From Sva-07 sp963698565 (GTDB taxonomy: Bacteria; Actinomycetota; Acidimicrobiia; Acidimicrobiales; Ilumatobacteraceae), in NCBI GenBank assembly GCA_963698565.1, contig CAVORH010000005.1:101555-165554 (forward strand): a DNA stretch of 64,000 bases, given 5' to 3'. A program made the position numbers and the translations under genes. Positions within the stretch are counted from its first letter, which is position 1, and every line of letters begins with the position of its first letter. Positions 1 through 8,507 of the stretch are shown here, piece after piece. The notes below the pieces were generated by a model. That model saw only the letters and a list, made by a program, of their open reading frames with translations. It ran no database searches and was not told where the DNA came from.

Positions 1-180
1 ACCGCCGCGCTCACGATCGATCGCTACCGGTTCCCGAACCTGCGCTCGCTGAACTTCGTCGTGCGCGGACTCCTGCAGGAGGGCGTCGCCGCGTCGACGC
101 GCCAGGACGCGCAGGCCAAGGCGCTGGGCGAGTGGCTGCGAGCTCGCGTGGTGACGGTGCCGCGGTCGGTCCTGGACTGA
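1..180 (+). CDS. C-terminal end of an AtuA-like (DUF1446-type) protein, partial
   Basis: Frame 1 is open from the window edge to a TGA at 178-180, giving 59 residues. The tail reads YRFPNLRSLNFVVRGLL and then DAQAKALGEWL. This resembles the small ferredoxin-fold C-terminal domain of AtuA-type proteins, where a 'PNL.ALNFVL' strand is followed by a 'LDAHGKAL' helix. AtuA proteins act in acyclic terpene or related acyl-CoA catabolism, but stand-alone homologues are often uncharacterised. The start and main domain lie left of the window, so the family call rests on this short tail alone. Confidence 0.5.
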   Translation, partial: TAALTIDRYRFPNLRSLNFVVRGLLQEGVAASTRQDAQAKALGEWLRARVVTVPRSVLD

Positions 181-216
181 ACCGGCGGTCCCCACGCGAG
201 TACGGGAGCGGCGGAT

Positions 217-1622
217 TCAGTGGATCTCGTTGCCGTCGGGGTCGATGACGTGCCAGGTGCCGTGGTCGTCGCGGTGGACCTGGTAAGCCCTGCTCCTTGA
301 GGTGGTGGTGGCCGTGGCAGAGTCGTTCGCCGTTGCGGGGCACGGTGGCGCCGTGGGCTCTCCAGCCGAGTGAGTGGTCGGCGTCGCACCAGGCGATCGG
401 TTGGTCGCAGCCGATCCAGATGCAGGTGGTCAACAGCAGCATGACGGCGTCGCGTGAGGATCCTCGGAAGAGGCGTTGGCGGCGGCCGAGGTCGATGATG
501 GTGCCGGAGCCGTCGTAGACGACGCGGCGGATGTGGCCGATCAGTGCGGCGTTGATGGCGTCGTCGGGGTGCAGACGGCGTCCGGTGTGGGTGCGTACGA
601 CGACGTCGCGGTAGCGGCGTGGGTCGAGGGTTTCGCCGCGTAGGTGTGCTTCGAAGGTTTCGTGGTCGATCAGGACGTTGAGCGGTCGGTCGCGGCGCCC
701 GGGATCCGGGTGGGGTGGACGCGGCTGCCCGTGCCATGGCGACGAAGGCGTCGGCGCGGCGTTGGGCTTCGGTGCGGGGGAGGTCGTTGGTGGTTGCGGT
801 GTCGCCGAGGCGGTGGCGGGCGTCGGCCCAGTCGGTGTGCCATTCGGCTTCGATGAACCAGGAGAAGATCTCGTTGAACTCGCAGCCGGCGAGCTCGGCA
901 AGGTTCCCGGTGATCGTCCAGCCGCCCTCGGGGCGGGGACGCACCCGGATGTCACGGTTGGCGTGCAGACGTTCGTGGCGGGCGAGGTCGCCGTCAGGGT
1001 CGGCGAGCGCTTCCCACCTGCGGGCGCGTCGTTCGAACTCGTCGAACGGCTGGCTGATCGCATCGTGCAGGAGTGCCGGCGAGTCACGCTCCAACACCGC
1101 AGCGGGGATGCGCGGGTTGGCTGCGATGCGTGCCATCAACTCCGACTGGGCGACGCCGACACGGCCGTCTGCCTCCGCATCGGCCCACTCGGGAAGGGCG
1201 TCGTGGAGGCGGGCGGTCTGCACACGACGATGTGCCTCAGGTCCGGACAGTCGGCACATGTGCTTCACCGGCGTCTTCGCGGAGAGGAAGCCCTGCTCGC
1301 GGAACGGGTTCGATCGGTCGATCACACCCGCGGCGGCGACGGCTGCTGCGTCGACGGTACGGCGCAGCGTCTCGACGTCTTCCAGCCATGCCCGCAACTC
1401 GGCGGGGTCGAGCTGCGACGGATCCACCTCCGACACCGCCGCCAGCGCCGCCGCTGCCCTCGACGCAGCGTCGCGAGCCCGGTCGGCGGGTGGCTCAGCC
1501 TCGATGTCGGTGACCAGACGCAACCGGATCGCCTCCAGCCGCTCGACGCCCGTCGGCACGCCATCACGACCGCCGCCTGCGGCGAACTCGTCGACGTCAA
1601 CCGAACCCATGCTCCCCATCAT
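217..1622 (-). pseudogene. DUF222 / HNH endonuclease gene with two frameshifts
   Basis: The N-terminal DUF222 region is read from the ATG at 1622 in one frame to about 690. The HNH region continues one frame over, with WCDADHSLGWRAHGATVPRN and then GHHHLKEQG. The shift falls on a tandem GGTCGGTC at 684-691; removing one 4-bp unit restores APRPLNVLIDHETF. A second shift at 285-286 (one extra base) separates LKEQG from YQVHRDDHGTWHVIDPDGNE and the stop at 217-219. Repaired, the protein would be about 466 residues, normal for this abundant actinobacterial family, which is often linked to mobile introns or degenerate nucleases. Either the gene is a true pseudogene or the sequence carries errors. 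Confidence 0.85.
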
Positions 1623-1634
1623 GACGAAGGGGTC

Positions 1635-2120
1635 TCACAGGGTTGCGACGACCGACAGCCGGTCCAGCAACTCCCGCTGCGCCACGATGATCTTCGACCG
1701 GGCCATGTCGAGATCGAACCATCGGACTCGGTCGAGCTCCGGGAAGGTCTGTGTGCGCCCGGACTTCGGTGGCCACTCCATCTCGAACGTGTTGCTCACG
1801 GCGGTCGATGCGTCGAAGTCGGCTTCGTCGCTCAGGCGAGCCGCCCACGCCCGCACGACCTTGCCGCCGGATTGACGGACCTCGCCGAGGTCGACGAACT
1901 CCGGGGCCGGTACCGGCACGCCGATCTCCTCGGCGAACTCACGCCGGGCCGCGGCCAACGGATCCTCGTCCGGCCGGTGCTCGCCCTTCGGGATCGTCCA
2001 GGCACCGGCATCCTTGCGGGCCCAGAACGGGCCACCCATGTGGCCGAGCAACACCTCGATCCGACCCTCGGCCCCGTCGTCGACCACCCGGTACAGCAGG
2101 ATCCCGGCACTGCGTCGCAT
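1635..2120 (-). CDS. NUDIX hydrolase
   Basis: 161 residues starting at MRRSAGILLYR. An upstream in-frame start would run through the palindrome at 2126-2164, so 2120 is preferred. The Nudix box is complete: G, five residues, E, seven residues, then REFAEEIGV at about residues 60-82. The gene lies just downstream of the DUF3516 helicase on the same strand, 20-odd bases after its stop. The early 'SAGILLYR' and the long insert with ARKDAGAWTIPKGE resemble ADP-ribose or diadenosine-type NUDIX enzymes, but the substrate cannot be read from sequence. Confidence 0.88.
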   Translation of the reverse strand: MRRSAGILLYRVVDDGAEGRIEVLLGHMGGPFWARKDAGAWTIPKGEHRPDEDPLAAARREFAEEIGVPVPAPEFVDLGEVRQSGGKVVRAWAARLSDEADFDASTAVSNTFEMEWPPKSGRTQTFPELDRVRWFDLDMARSKIIVAQRELLDRLSVVATL

Positions 2121-2125
2121 GCAAG

Positions 2126-2164
2126 GAGTGTTACACCGGGGGTCAGACCCCTGGCGTAACACTC
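2126..2164. repeat. 39-bp near-perfect palindrome between helicase stop and NUDIX start
   Basis: The outer arms GAGTGTTAC (2126-2134) and GTAACACTC (2156-2164) are exact complements. The inner part pairs as CCGGGGGTC against GACCCCTGG with one wobble and a single-base loop. It covers the last codons of the helicase gene and lies just before the NUDIX start. There is no T-tract on either side, so it could be a terminator-like hairpin, an operator, or a dispersed repeat. No second copy was noticed in the window. Confidence 0.7.
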
Positions 2165-4773
2165 ACGAGTCGGAGGACGACCCGGGACTCGTCGGCGCTC
2201 GCCGCGAGGTCGACGACGGCCTCGATGCGCCACTCGTTGGTGTCGTCGGGGTCGCGGAGGATCTGCGTGACCATGCCGGTCGAGCGGTCGTAGGTGAACA
2301 GCTCACCCGAGCGGGCGCCGGGGTCGGTGAGGATCTCGTCGTGCTCGGCCCAGTACGGCTGCATCGCCTCGATCAGTGTCTCGCCGGACGGCCACCGCTC
2401 TCGGTCGGCGTCGGCGACGATCTCGTCGTAGCCGCGACGGCGAGCCAGCTTCTGCACCCAGTCGAACGCCCGGTTGCGCACCATCACCCGGAACGCCCGG
2501 TGGTCGTCGACGATCGTGCGCTCGCCGGTCGGGAGGCTCGGCCGGAGGTCGTCGACCGACTCGAGATCGTCCGGATGCAACAGTCGCTCCCACTCGTCGA
2601 TCAGGCTCGAGTCGACCTGGCGGACCACTGCGCCGAGCCAGGCGACGATGTCGCCGAGTTCGGTGGTGGCCAGCTCCTCGGGCACGTTCTGCACCAGACC
2701 CTTGTAGACGTCGGAGAGGTACCGCAGCACGACGCCTTCGGAGCGCTTGAGTCCGTAGTCGTTGACGTACTCGCCGAACGTCATCGCCCGCTCGTACATC
2801 TCGCGCACGATGGCCTTCGGCGCCACCGTGTCGCCGCCCACCCACGGATGACGCGTCCGGAACTCGTTGAAGTTCCCGTAGATCCAGGCCGCGTTCGGCT
2901 TCGGGTACTCGACCTGCGAGAGGCGCTCCATGCGCTCCTCGTACTCGACGCCGGACGACTTCATCTCGGCCATCAGCTCGTCCTTGGCCCGCTTGACCTG
3001 GGCGGCGAGGATCACCCCCGGATTCTCCTGCACCGACTCGATGATCGTCAGCATGTTGAGCGCGTGGTCGATCGCATCACCCGAACCGGACTCTGCCCCC
3101 TCAGCAGCCTCCGCCTCGGCGGCCGGGAGCGCATGCAGCGCCTCCACCGCCCACAGCGAGAGCGGCTGGTGGAGCGCGAACTGGTCCTGCAGGTCGAAGT
3201 TGACGCGCACCCGCCGCCCGAACTCGTCGGGTTCGTCGGGGAACTCCAGCATCTCGGCGTCGACCAGCGACCGGTAGATCGAGATCGCACGGCGGATGTG
3301 GGCGCGCTGGCGACGCCGCGGTTCGTGGTTGTCGGTCAACAGGGTTCGCACGGCACGGCACCCGTCGATCTCGGTGCCGTCCGGGTCGTGGACCACCGGA
3401 CGGTCGAGGAGGTTCATCACCATCTGGTGACTCACCTGGAAGTGCGACTTCAACTCCTCGGGTTCGCCGGCGACCAGCTTGTCGAACGTCTCCTGGGTCC
3501 AGTGGGCGTAGCCCCGCTCGGGCTGCTTCTTCTTGACCACCTTCTTCTTGCCGCTCGCGGCCGCCTTCTCGCCGAGCCGCTGGTTCTCCACGACGTGCTC
3601 GGGGGCCTGCACCCACACGTCGCCGCGGTCGTCGAACCCCTTGCGCCCGGCCCGCCCGCCGATCTGCGCGAATTCGCGGTTCGACAGGATCCGCACGCCT
3701 GAGCCGTCGTACTTGCACAGCTGCGTGAACAGCACCGAGCGGATCGGCACGTTGACGCCGACGCCGAGCGTGTCGGTGCCGCAGATGATCTTCAGCAACC
3801 CGTCCTGCGCGAGCTTCTCCACCAACAGCCGATACTTCGGGAGGAGGCCGGCGTGGTGGACGCCGACCCCGGCGGTGATGAACCGTCGCAGGTCCTTGCC
3901 GATCGGCGAGTCGAAGCGGAACCCGGCGAGCGCCTCTTTCACCTTCGCCTTCTCGTCCTTCGTCAGCGGATCGAGCGCGAGGTAGTTCTGCGCCGCCTCG
4001 GTCGCGTCCTTCTGGGTGAAGTGCACGAGGTAGATCGGTGCCCTGCCCGATTCCAACAGCGAGGTGACGCTGTGGTGGAGGGTGCTCGTGCGGTACTCGA
4101 AGTCGAGCGGCACCGGCCGCTGCACCGACTTGACGACGGTGGTGTCGCGTCCGGTCCGCTCGCTGAGGTCGCGCCGGAAGAACTCGACGTTGCCGAGCGT
4201 CGCCGACATCAGCAGGAACTGGGTGTGGGGGAGTTCCAGGAGCGGCACCTGCCACGCCCACCCTCGCTGCGGGTCGCCGTAGTAGTGGAACTCGTCGATG
4301 ACCGCGAGGTCGACCGGTGCATCGCGCCCGTCGCGCAACGCCCAGTTGGCGAGGATCTCCTGGGTGCAGCAGATGATCGGCGCCTCCGGATTGACGGCGG
4401 CGTCGCCGGTGACCATCCCGACCCGGTCGGACCCGAACTCCCGGCAGAGCGCGAAGAACTTCTCGCTCACCAGCGCCTTGATCGGGGCGGTGTAGACGCT
4501 GCGTTTGCCCTCGGCCAGCGCCGCGAAGTGCGCGGCCGCCGCCACCAGCGACTTGCCGGACCCGGTCGGTGTGTTGAGGATCACGTGGTTGCCGACGACG
4601 ATCTCGAAGATCGCCTCCTCCTGGGCCGGGTAGAGCTCCAGGCCGATCTCATCGACGTAGTCGGTGAACCCGCCGAGGATCGCGTCGCCGTCGATGGTGC
4701 CGTCGGCCAGTCGTGCGCCCGGGCCCGGGAGGTGTCGGATCAGCGGTGGATCCGCGGCGGTTGGCGACGTCAT
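2143..4773 (-). CDS. DEAD/DEAH-box helicase, DUF3516 (Ski2-like) family
   Basis: 876 residues. Motif I is TPTGSGKS (about residue 68), motif II DEFH (about 160), motif III SAT, and motif VI QIGGRAGRKG (about 380). After the second RecA-like lobe comes a Lys-rich stretch (GKKKVVKKK), then a long C-terminal region that fits the DUF3516 domain of actinobacterial Ski2/Mtr4-type helicases. Such proteins unwind RNA or DNA with ATP; the specific substrate is not established. It is the largest intact gene on the left side and shows no indel. The start follows a clear intergenic gap to the phosphotransferase-like gene. Confidence 0.92.
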   Translation of the reverse strand: MTSPTAADPPLIRHLPGPGARLADGTIDGDAILGGFTDYVDEIGLELYPAQEEAIFEIVVGNHVILNTPTGSGKSLVAAAAHFAALAEGKRSVYTAPIKALVSEKFFALCREFGSDRVGMVTGDAAVNPEAPIICCTQEILANWALRDGRDAPVDLAVIDEFHYYGDPQRGWAWQVPLLELPHTQFLLMSATLGNVEFFRRDLSERTGRDTTVVKSVQRPVPLDFEYRTSTLHHSVTSLLESGRAPIYLVHFTQKDATEAAQNYLALDPLTKDEKAKVKEALAGFRFDSPIGKDLRRFITAGVGVHHAGLLPKYRLLVEKLAQDGLLKIICGTDTLGVGVNVPIRSVLFTQLCKYDGSGVRILSNREFAQIGGRAGRKGFDDRGDVWVQAPEHVVENQRLGEKAAASGKKKVVKKKQPERGYAHWTQETFDKLVAGEPEELKSHFQVSHQMVMNLLDRPVVHDPDGTEIDGCRAVRTLLTDNHEPRRRQRAHIRRAISIYRSLVDAEMLEFPDEPDEFGRRVRVNFDLQDQFALHQPLSLWAVEALHALPAAEAEAAEGAESGSGDAIDHALNMLTIIESVQENPGVILAAQVKRAKDELMAEMKSSGVEYEERMERLSQVEYPKPNAAWIYGNFNEFRTRHPWVGGDTVAPKAIVREMYERAMTFGEYVNDYGLKRSEGVVLRYLSDVYKGLVQNVPEELATTELGDIVAWLGAVVRQVDSSLIDEWERLLHPDDLESVDDLRPSLPTGERTIVDDHRAFRVMVRNRAFDWVQKLARRRGYDEIVADADRERWPSGETLIEAMQPYWAEHDEILTDPGARSGELFTYDRSTGMVTQILRDPDDTNEWRIEAVVDLAASADESRVVLRLVSVTPGV

Positions 4774-4800
4774 CTCGGGTCGAGGGTACGGACGGATCGA

Positions 4801-5487
4801 TCAGGTGACTCGTTCGACGAGCGCCTGCATCGTCGCTCGCTCAGCGTCGGACTGATTCGGGTCGAGCAGCCGGAGCTCCAGCGCCGTCGGCAACATCCGT
4901 ACCGCCGCGTCCCGGTCGATCGACGACACGAACCCCCGGACGAAGAAGCGCCGGCCGACTGCGACCACCGCGTTGATGAGCGCTGACCCGTCCGGCTGGC
5001 CGGCGGAGAGCGTGAGCCAGGTGTTCGCGGCGTCGAGGCCGGCCACGCCGACGCCGGCGTTGCTCCAGTCGATCACGATCGGGCCGTCGGCCGTGAGCAC
5101 GACGTTGTTCGGATGGAGGTCGAGGTGGACGAGCGTGCCGCCGTCGTCGTCAGGATCGTCGACGGCGGTGGGGAGTTCGTGGTCGGGGAGCGGCACACGA
5201 CCGAGCCGATCGATCAGCTCGGCGAGCTGCTGCGCCTTCGCCCTCATCGTCCACGGCCGGGCGCTCATGTCGTCGAGCATCGTCGGCCCGTCGAGTCGCT
5301 GCATCACGATGTCGGGTCCTTCGGCGTCGAACACCTCCGGGACCGGATAGCCATGCACCGCGCAGTGCCGCATCGTCAAGGCTTCGGTCTCGGTCGACCG
5401 GCCGTCGCGGTTTCGCCGCAGCACCCGTCCTGGCCCAGCCTCGAAGACGTCACAGTCGCGTCCCCGTCCGATCAACTCCCCGGTCAT
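4801..5487 (-). CDS. aminoglycoside-phosphotransferase-fold kinase
   Basis: 228 residues from MTGELIGRG. This start leaves 19 bp after the DUF2071 stop, whereas a longer form starting at 5547 would overlap that gene. The catalytic loop is LVHLDLHPNNVVL, followed by the metal-binding IVIDWSNAG, the standard APH/choline-kinase signature. The N-terminal part (GRDCDVFE...VLRR) is a short nucleotide-binding lobe. Members phosphorylate small molecules such as antibiotics, choline or sugars; the substrate is unknown here. It probably lies in one transcript with the DUF2071 gene. Confidence 0.85.
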   Translation of the reverse strand: MTGELIGRGRDCDVFEAGPGRVLRRNRDGRSTETEALTMRHCAVHGYPVPEVFDAEGPDIVMQRLDGPTMLDDMSARPWTMRAKAQQLAELIDRLGRVPLPDHELPTAVDDPDDDGGTLVHLDLHPNNVVLTADGPIVIDWSNAGVGVAGLDAANTWLTLSAGQPDGSALINAVVAVGRRFFVRGFVSSIDRDAAVRMLPTALELRLLDPNQSDAERATMQALVERVT

Positions 5488-5506
5488 CGCCGCCGACGGT
5501 AGTCGC

Positions 5507-6268
5507 CTACACCTGCACCGGCCGTCCGAAGCGGGCGTCGACCGCATCGGCGACCCGGACCAGGGGATCGCCGGACGGCGCCGTCAGGCCGGCCGCGATC
5601 ACCGCCGTGTCGTCGAGGTCGACGATCGTGGCCGTGCGCAACGTCCACGGCGGATGGTCGACCGGATGATGACGGAGCTGCCCACGCCACTCGGCGACGG
5701 TGCCCCAACGGGCGGTCAGGAACTCATCGAGCGGTGTCGGGTCGATCACGTCGCCGGCCTCCACGATCAGTCGCGTCGACGCCGCGGGCGATCGAGGCCA
5801 GCGTCGGCGCGTGGTCTCGTAGGTCCAACGGTTGCCCGTGCGGTCGATCGTCATCGTCGACCACACGTAGGGGAAACCGATCGTCCACCGGGCGAACGCG
5901 ACGACCGGGAGCCGGGCGGCGTCGAGCGACAGGAACCACACGGCCCGGTTCCCGGCCGAGTCGACCACGTAGGTGCGCACGTTCGTCTCGGCGAACGTGG
6001 AGATCCACGGCAGCGGTGGCAGGAACGTCGGGCCCGCACGGCGCATCCGGAACGGCACCAGCGACACCCAGGCCTGCGGCCCGGCTCCCTCGTCGAACGT
6101 GTCGACCTGCAGACCCCCGGGGAGGAGCGCCTGGATCTCGGCCGGATCGTACGGCCAGTGCACGAACGCGAGGTCGTCCCAGCGGTTCCGCAGCCATGGC
6201 CGCCGGATCGGCGTCGGACAGGTCGGCGACAGGGGCTGTGGCTCGGCCGCCGTCGGTACGCTCGTCAC
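5507..6268 (-). CDS. DUF2071 (YqjF-like) protein
   Basis: 253 residues. The early block RNRWDDLAFVHWPYDPAEI and the later FLSLDAARLPVVAFAR are typical of DUF2071, an acetoacetate-decarboxylase-like fold of unknown function. The GTG at 6268 is taken as start, giving MTSVPTAAEPQ; an ATG at 6280 would add four residues but run into the divergent gene. The start codon sits directly beside the GTG of the divergent DUF971 gene, so both promoters must lie inside the neighbour's coding region. Confidence 0.82.
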   Translation of the reverse strand: MTSVPTAAEPQPLSPTCPTPIRRPWLRNRWDDLAFVHWPYDPAEIQALLPGGLQVDTFDEGAGPQAWVSLVPFRMRRAGPTFLPPLPWISTFAETNVRTYVVDSAGNRAVWFLSLDAARLPVVAFARWTIGFPYVWSTMTIDRTGNRWTYETTRRRWPRSPAASTRLIVEAGDVIDPTPLDEFLTARWGTVAEWRGQLRHHPVDHPPWTLRTATIVDLDDTAVIAAGLTAPSGDPLVRVADAVDARFGRPVQV

Positions 6269-6595
6269 GTGGCCAAGCATGACATCGAATCCGTCGAAGT
6301 GGACCGTCAGTCGCATGTCGAGGTCCTCTTCGAGGACGGCGTCCGTGCCCGATTCGAGCTCGGCCCGCTCCGTCAGGCGTGCCCGTGTGCCGACTGCAAC
6401 GCGAAGCGCACCCGTGATCAGCCGGTCGCTCCGTGGATCGACAAGGGCGAGCCGATCACGATCACCGACGCCGAACTGTCGGGGGCATGGGGTCTCAGCC
6501 TCGACTGGAGCGACGGCCACTCCACCGGCATCTACGCCTGGGAGAAGCTCCGCGAGTGGGTCGACGCCGGCCGCGTCGGCACGATCGACGGCTGA
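6269..6595 (+). CDS. DUF971 (GBBH-like N-terminal domain) protein
   Basis: 108 residues from GTG: MAKHDIESVEVDRQSHVEV. The cysteine cluster CPCADCNAKR is followed by ITDAELSGAWGLSLDWSDGH and YAWEKLREW, the full DUF971 pattern. The same domain forms the N terminus of gamma-butyrobetaine hydroxylase and is found next to Fe-S carrier proteins, which suggests metal or cluster binding. It is divergent from the DUF2071 gene with no gap, and convergent with the aminotransferase gene that follows. Confidence 0.88.
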   Translation: MAKHDIESVEVDRQSHVEVLFEDGVRARFELGPLRQACPCADCNAKRTRDQPVAPWIDKGEPITITDAELSGAWGLSLDWSDGHSTGIYAWEKLREWVDAGRVGTIDG

Positions 6596-6615
6596 CCGGC
6601 CTCGACCGGTCGGTC

Positions 6616-7803
6616 TCAGGTCGGAGCGACCGCGTCGCCGATCACCTTCGCCGCAGCGGCGACGCCCGACCCGCCGACCGGCACGTCGAGCGCGTGGAGC
6701 GCCGCTTCGATCGTTCCGAGCGTGCCCAACAGCATCGGCGGGTTGAGGTGGCCCATGTGGCCGATCCGGAAGCGAGCGGTGTCGGCACCGATGCCGAGTC
6801 CGAGCGTGACGCCCATCTCGCGTTCGCAGGTAGCCCGGATGGCGGCGGCGTCGATCGTGCCGGTCGTGATCGTCGTGACGGCGTGTGAGCGAGCGCTCGG
6901 GTCGGTGACGTTGCAGCTCAGGCCGTGGTCGGTGTGCCAGGCATCGACGGCCGCCCACACGGATCGGGCCAGCGTCTCGTGGCGAGACCACACGTTGTCG
7001 AGGCCTTCCTCCATGATCATGTCGAGCGCCTCGCGCAGGCCGTAGAGCAGGGGGATCGGCGGGGTGCCGTTGTAGAGCTGGTAGTGCGCCTCGACGTTGC
7101 GGCGAGACGCCCAGTCGAAGTAGCCGACGCGCATGTCGGCATGTTCATGGGCTGCCAACGCCTTGTCGTTGGCCCACACGAGTCCGAGGCCCGGCGGGGT
7201 CATCAGCCCCTTCTGGCTGGCGCTCACCGTGACGTCGACGCCCCATTCGTCCATCTCGTAGCGGTCGCAGCCGAGCGACGCGATCGCGTCGACCATCAGC
7301 AGTGCGGGGTGCCCCGCAACATCGATCGCGCGACGGATCGCAGCGATGTCGTTGCGCACCCCGGTGGCGGTGTCGGCGAGGACGACGAGGATGCTCTTGA
7401 TCTCGTGGGCGGTGTCGGCTCGCAGCCGCTCCTCGACGGCGGCGGGGTCGACGGGGCCGTCGTCGGTGCCGGGAAGCACCTCGACGTCGGCACCGCTGAG
7501 CGCTGCCTGCTCGCCCCACACGACGGCGAACGTCCCCGATTCGAGTACGAGCACCTTCTCGCCGCGTCGCATCGTGTTCGACACCGCCATCTGCCATGCG
7601 GCGTGACCGTTGCCGATCACGATGAACGCCTCGCCCGTCGTCCGGGCGATCGCCGGGAGATCGGCGAACAGGCTGTTCGAGACGTCGAGCAGCGGGCCGT
7701 CGTAGATGTTGGGCATCGGCCGATGCATCGCTGCGAGCACCCGATCCGGCACGATCGAGGGTCCGGGAATGGCCACCTGCGGCCGGCCGTGGCGGAGCGT
7801 CAT
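6616..7803 (-). CDS. class V aminotransferase, alanine/serine-glyoxylate type
   Basis: 395 residues from MTLRHGRPQVAIPGP. The N-terminal IPGPSIVPDRVLAAM and the PLP-lysine site SASQKGLMTPPGLG identify the alanine/serine-glyoxylate aminotransferase group of PLP-dependent class V enzymes. The likely reaction moves an amino group from serine or alanine to glyoxylate. A longer open frame to 8010 overlaps the start of the divergent YdcF-like gene and has no family similarity, so the internal ATG is preferred. Confidence 0.88.
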   Translation of the reverse strand: MTLRHGRPQVAIPGPSIVPDRVLAAMHRPMPNIYDGPLLDVSNSLFADLPAIARTTGEAFIVIGNGHAAWQMAVSNTMRRGEKVLVLESGTFAVVWGEQAALSGADVEVLPGTDDGPVDPAAVEERLRADTAHEIKSILVVLADTATGVRNDIAAIRRAIDVAGHPALLMVDAIASLGCDRYEMDEWGVDVTVSASQKGLMTPPGLGLVWANDKALAAHEHADMRVGYFDWASRRNVEAHYQLYNGTPPIPLLYGLREALDMIMEEGLDNVWSRHETLARSVWAAVDAWHTDHGLSCNVTDPSARSHAVTTITTGTIDAAAIRATCEREMGVTLGLGIGADTARFRIGHMGHLNPPMLLGTLGTIEAALHALDVPVGGSGVAAAAKVIGDAVAPT

Positions 7804-7885
7804 CGGGTGAGGATACGGTCCCTCGGGCCCGCGGTCGCCGCTACTCCGGCGATGTCTCCACGTGGTCGGTGGCATGATCCGAGCC

Positions 7886-8482
7886 ATGCACACGCCACGA
7901 CGCGGCTCGATCCTGCGATCAGTCGTCGTCGGGTTCGTCTCGCTCGGGGTCATGGCCGAGGTGATGCACGATCGCGCGGCTTCACGCCGTGTGCCCCCGA
8001 GCGGAAACACATCGGTGGTGGTCCTGGGATTCCCTTCGCTGCCCGGCGGTCGACCGCACCCCGTTCAGAGATGGCGGGTGAAACTCGCCAAGAAGACCAT
8101 CGACCGCCACGGTGCACATCGAGTCGTTCTCTCGGGTGGGGCAACCCGCAGCGGACCAGCCGAGGCCTCGGTGATGGCCGAACTCGCCGTCAGGGTGGGC
8201 ATCGATCCAGCGATCACCGTTCTCGAGTCGGACGCGATGAACACGTGGTCCAACGTCGAGTACTCGTCCATGCTCGTCGCGGACAGCGACGTGGTCATCC
8301 TCGTCTCCGATCCGGTTCACGCCGCCTGGGCAAGGAGATACTGGCTACGGCAACACCCGTCCGACGCCGATCGAGTCTTCGTGACCCGATGCGCCGGGAT
8401 CGGAAGCTGGTGGATCAAGATCCCGGCAGCCCTCGATGGCGTTCGGCGCTCGGCGCAGTCGGTGCTGCGTGACGGCACATGA
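7886..8482 (+). CDS. YdcF/SanA-like DUF218 membrane-anchored protein
   Basis: 198 residues. One N-terminal hydrophobic segment (SVVVGFVSLGVMAEV) acts as signal anchor. The DUF218 body follows: TSVVVLGFPS, VLSGGATRSGPAEASVM and ESDAMNTWSNVEYS. DUF218 proteins such as SanA, ElyC and YdcF act around the envelope, and some bind nucleotide cofactors; none gives a certain reaction here. Its promoter must lie in the gap after the aminotransferase gene, which is divergent. Confidence 0.82.
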   Translation: MHTPRRGSILRSVVVGFVSLGVMAEVMHDRAASRRVPPSGNTSVVVLGFPSLPGGRPHPVQRWRVKLAKKTIDRHGAHRVVLSGGATRSGPAEASVMAELAVRVGIDPAITVLESDAMNTWSNVEYSSMLVADSDVVILVSDPVHAAWARRYWLRQHPSDADRVFVTRCAGIGSWWIKIPAALDGVRRSAQSVLRDGT

Positions 8483-8507
8483 TGAGCGCCGGACTCAACG
8501 TCCGGAC

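Noticed and set aside
678..4986. Long plus-strand open frames opposite the HNH, NUDIX and helicase genes
   Set aside because: They mirror good minus-strand genes in high-GC DNA and show no family motifs or ribosome sites.
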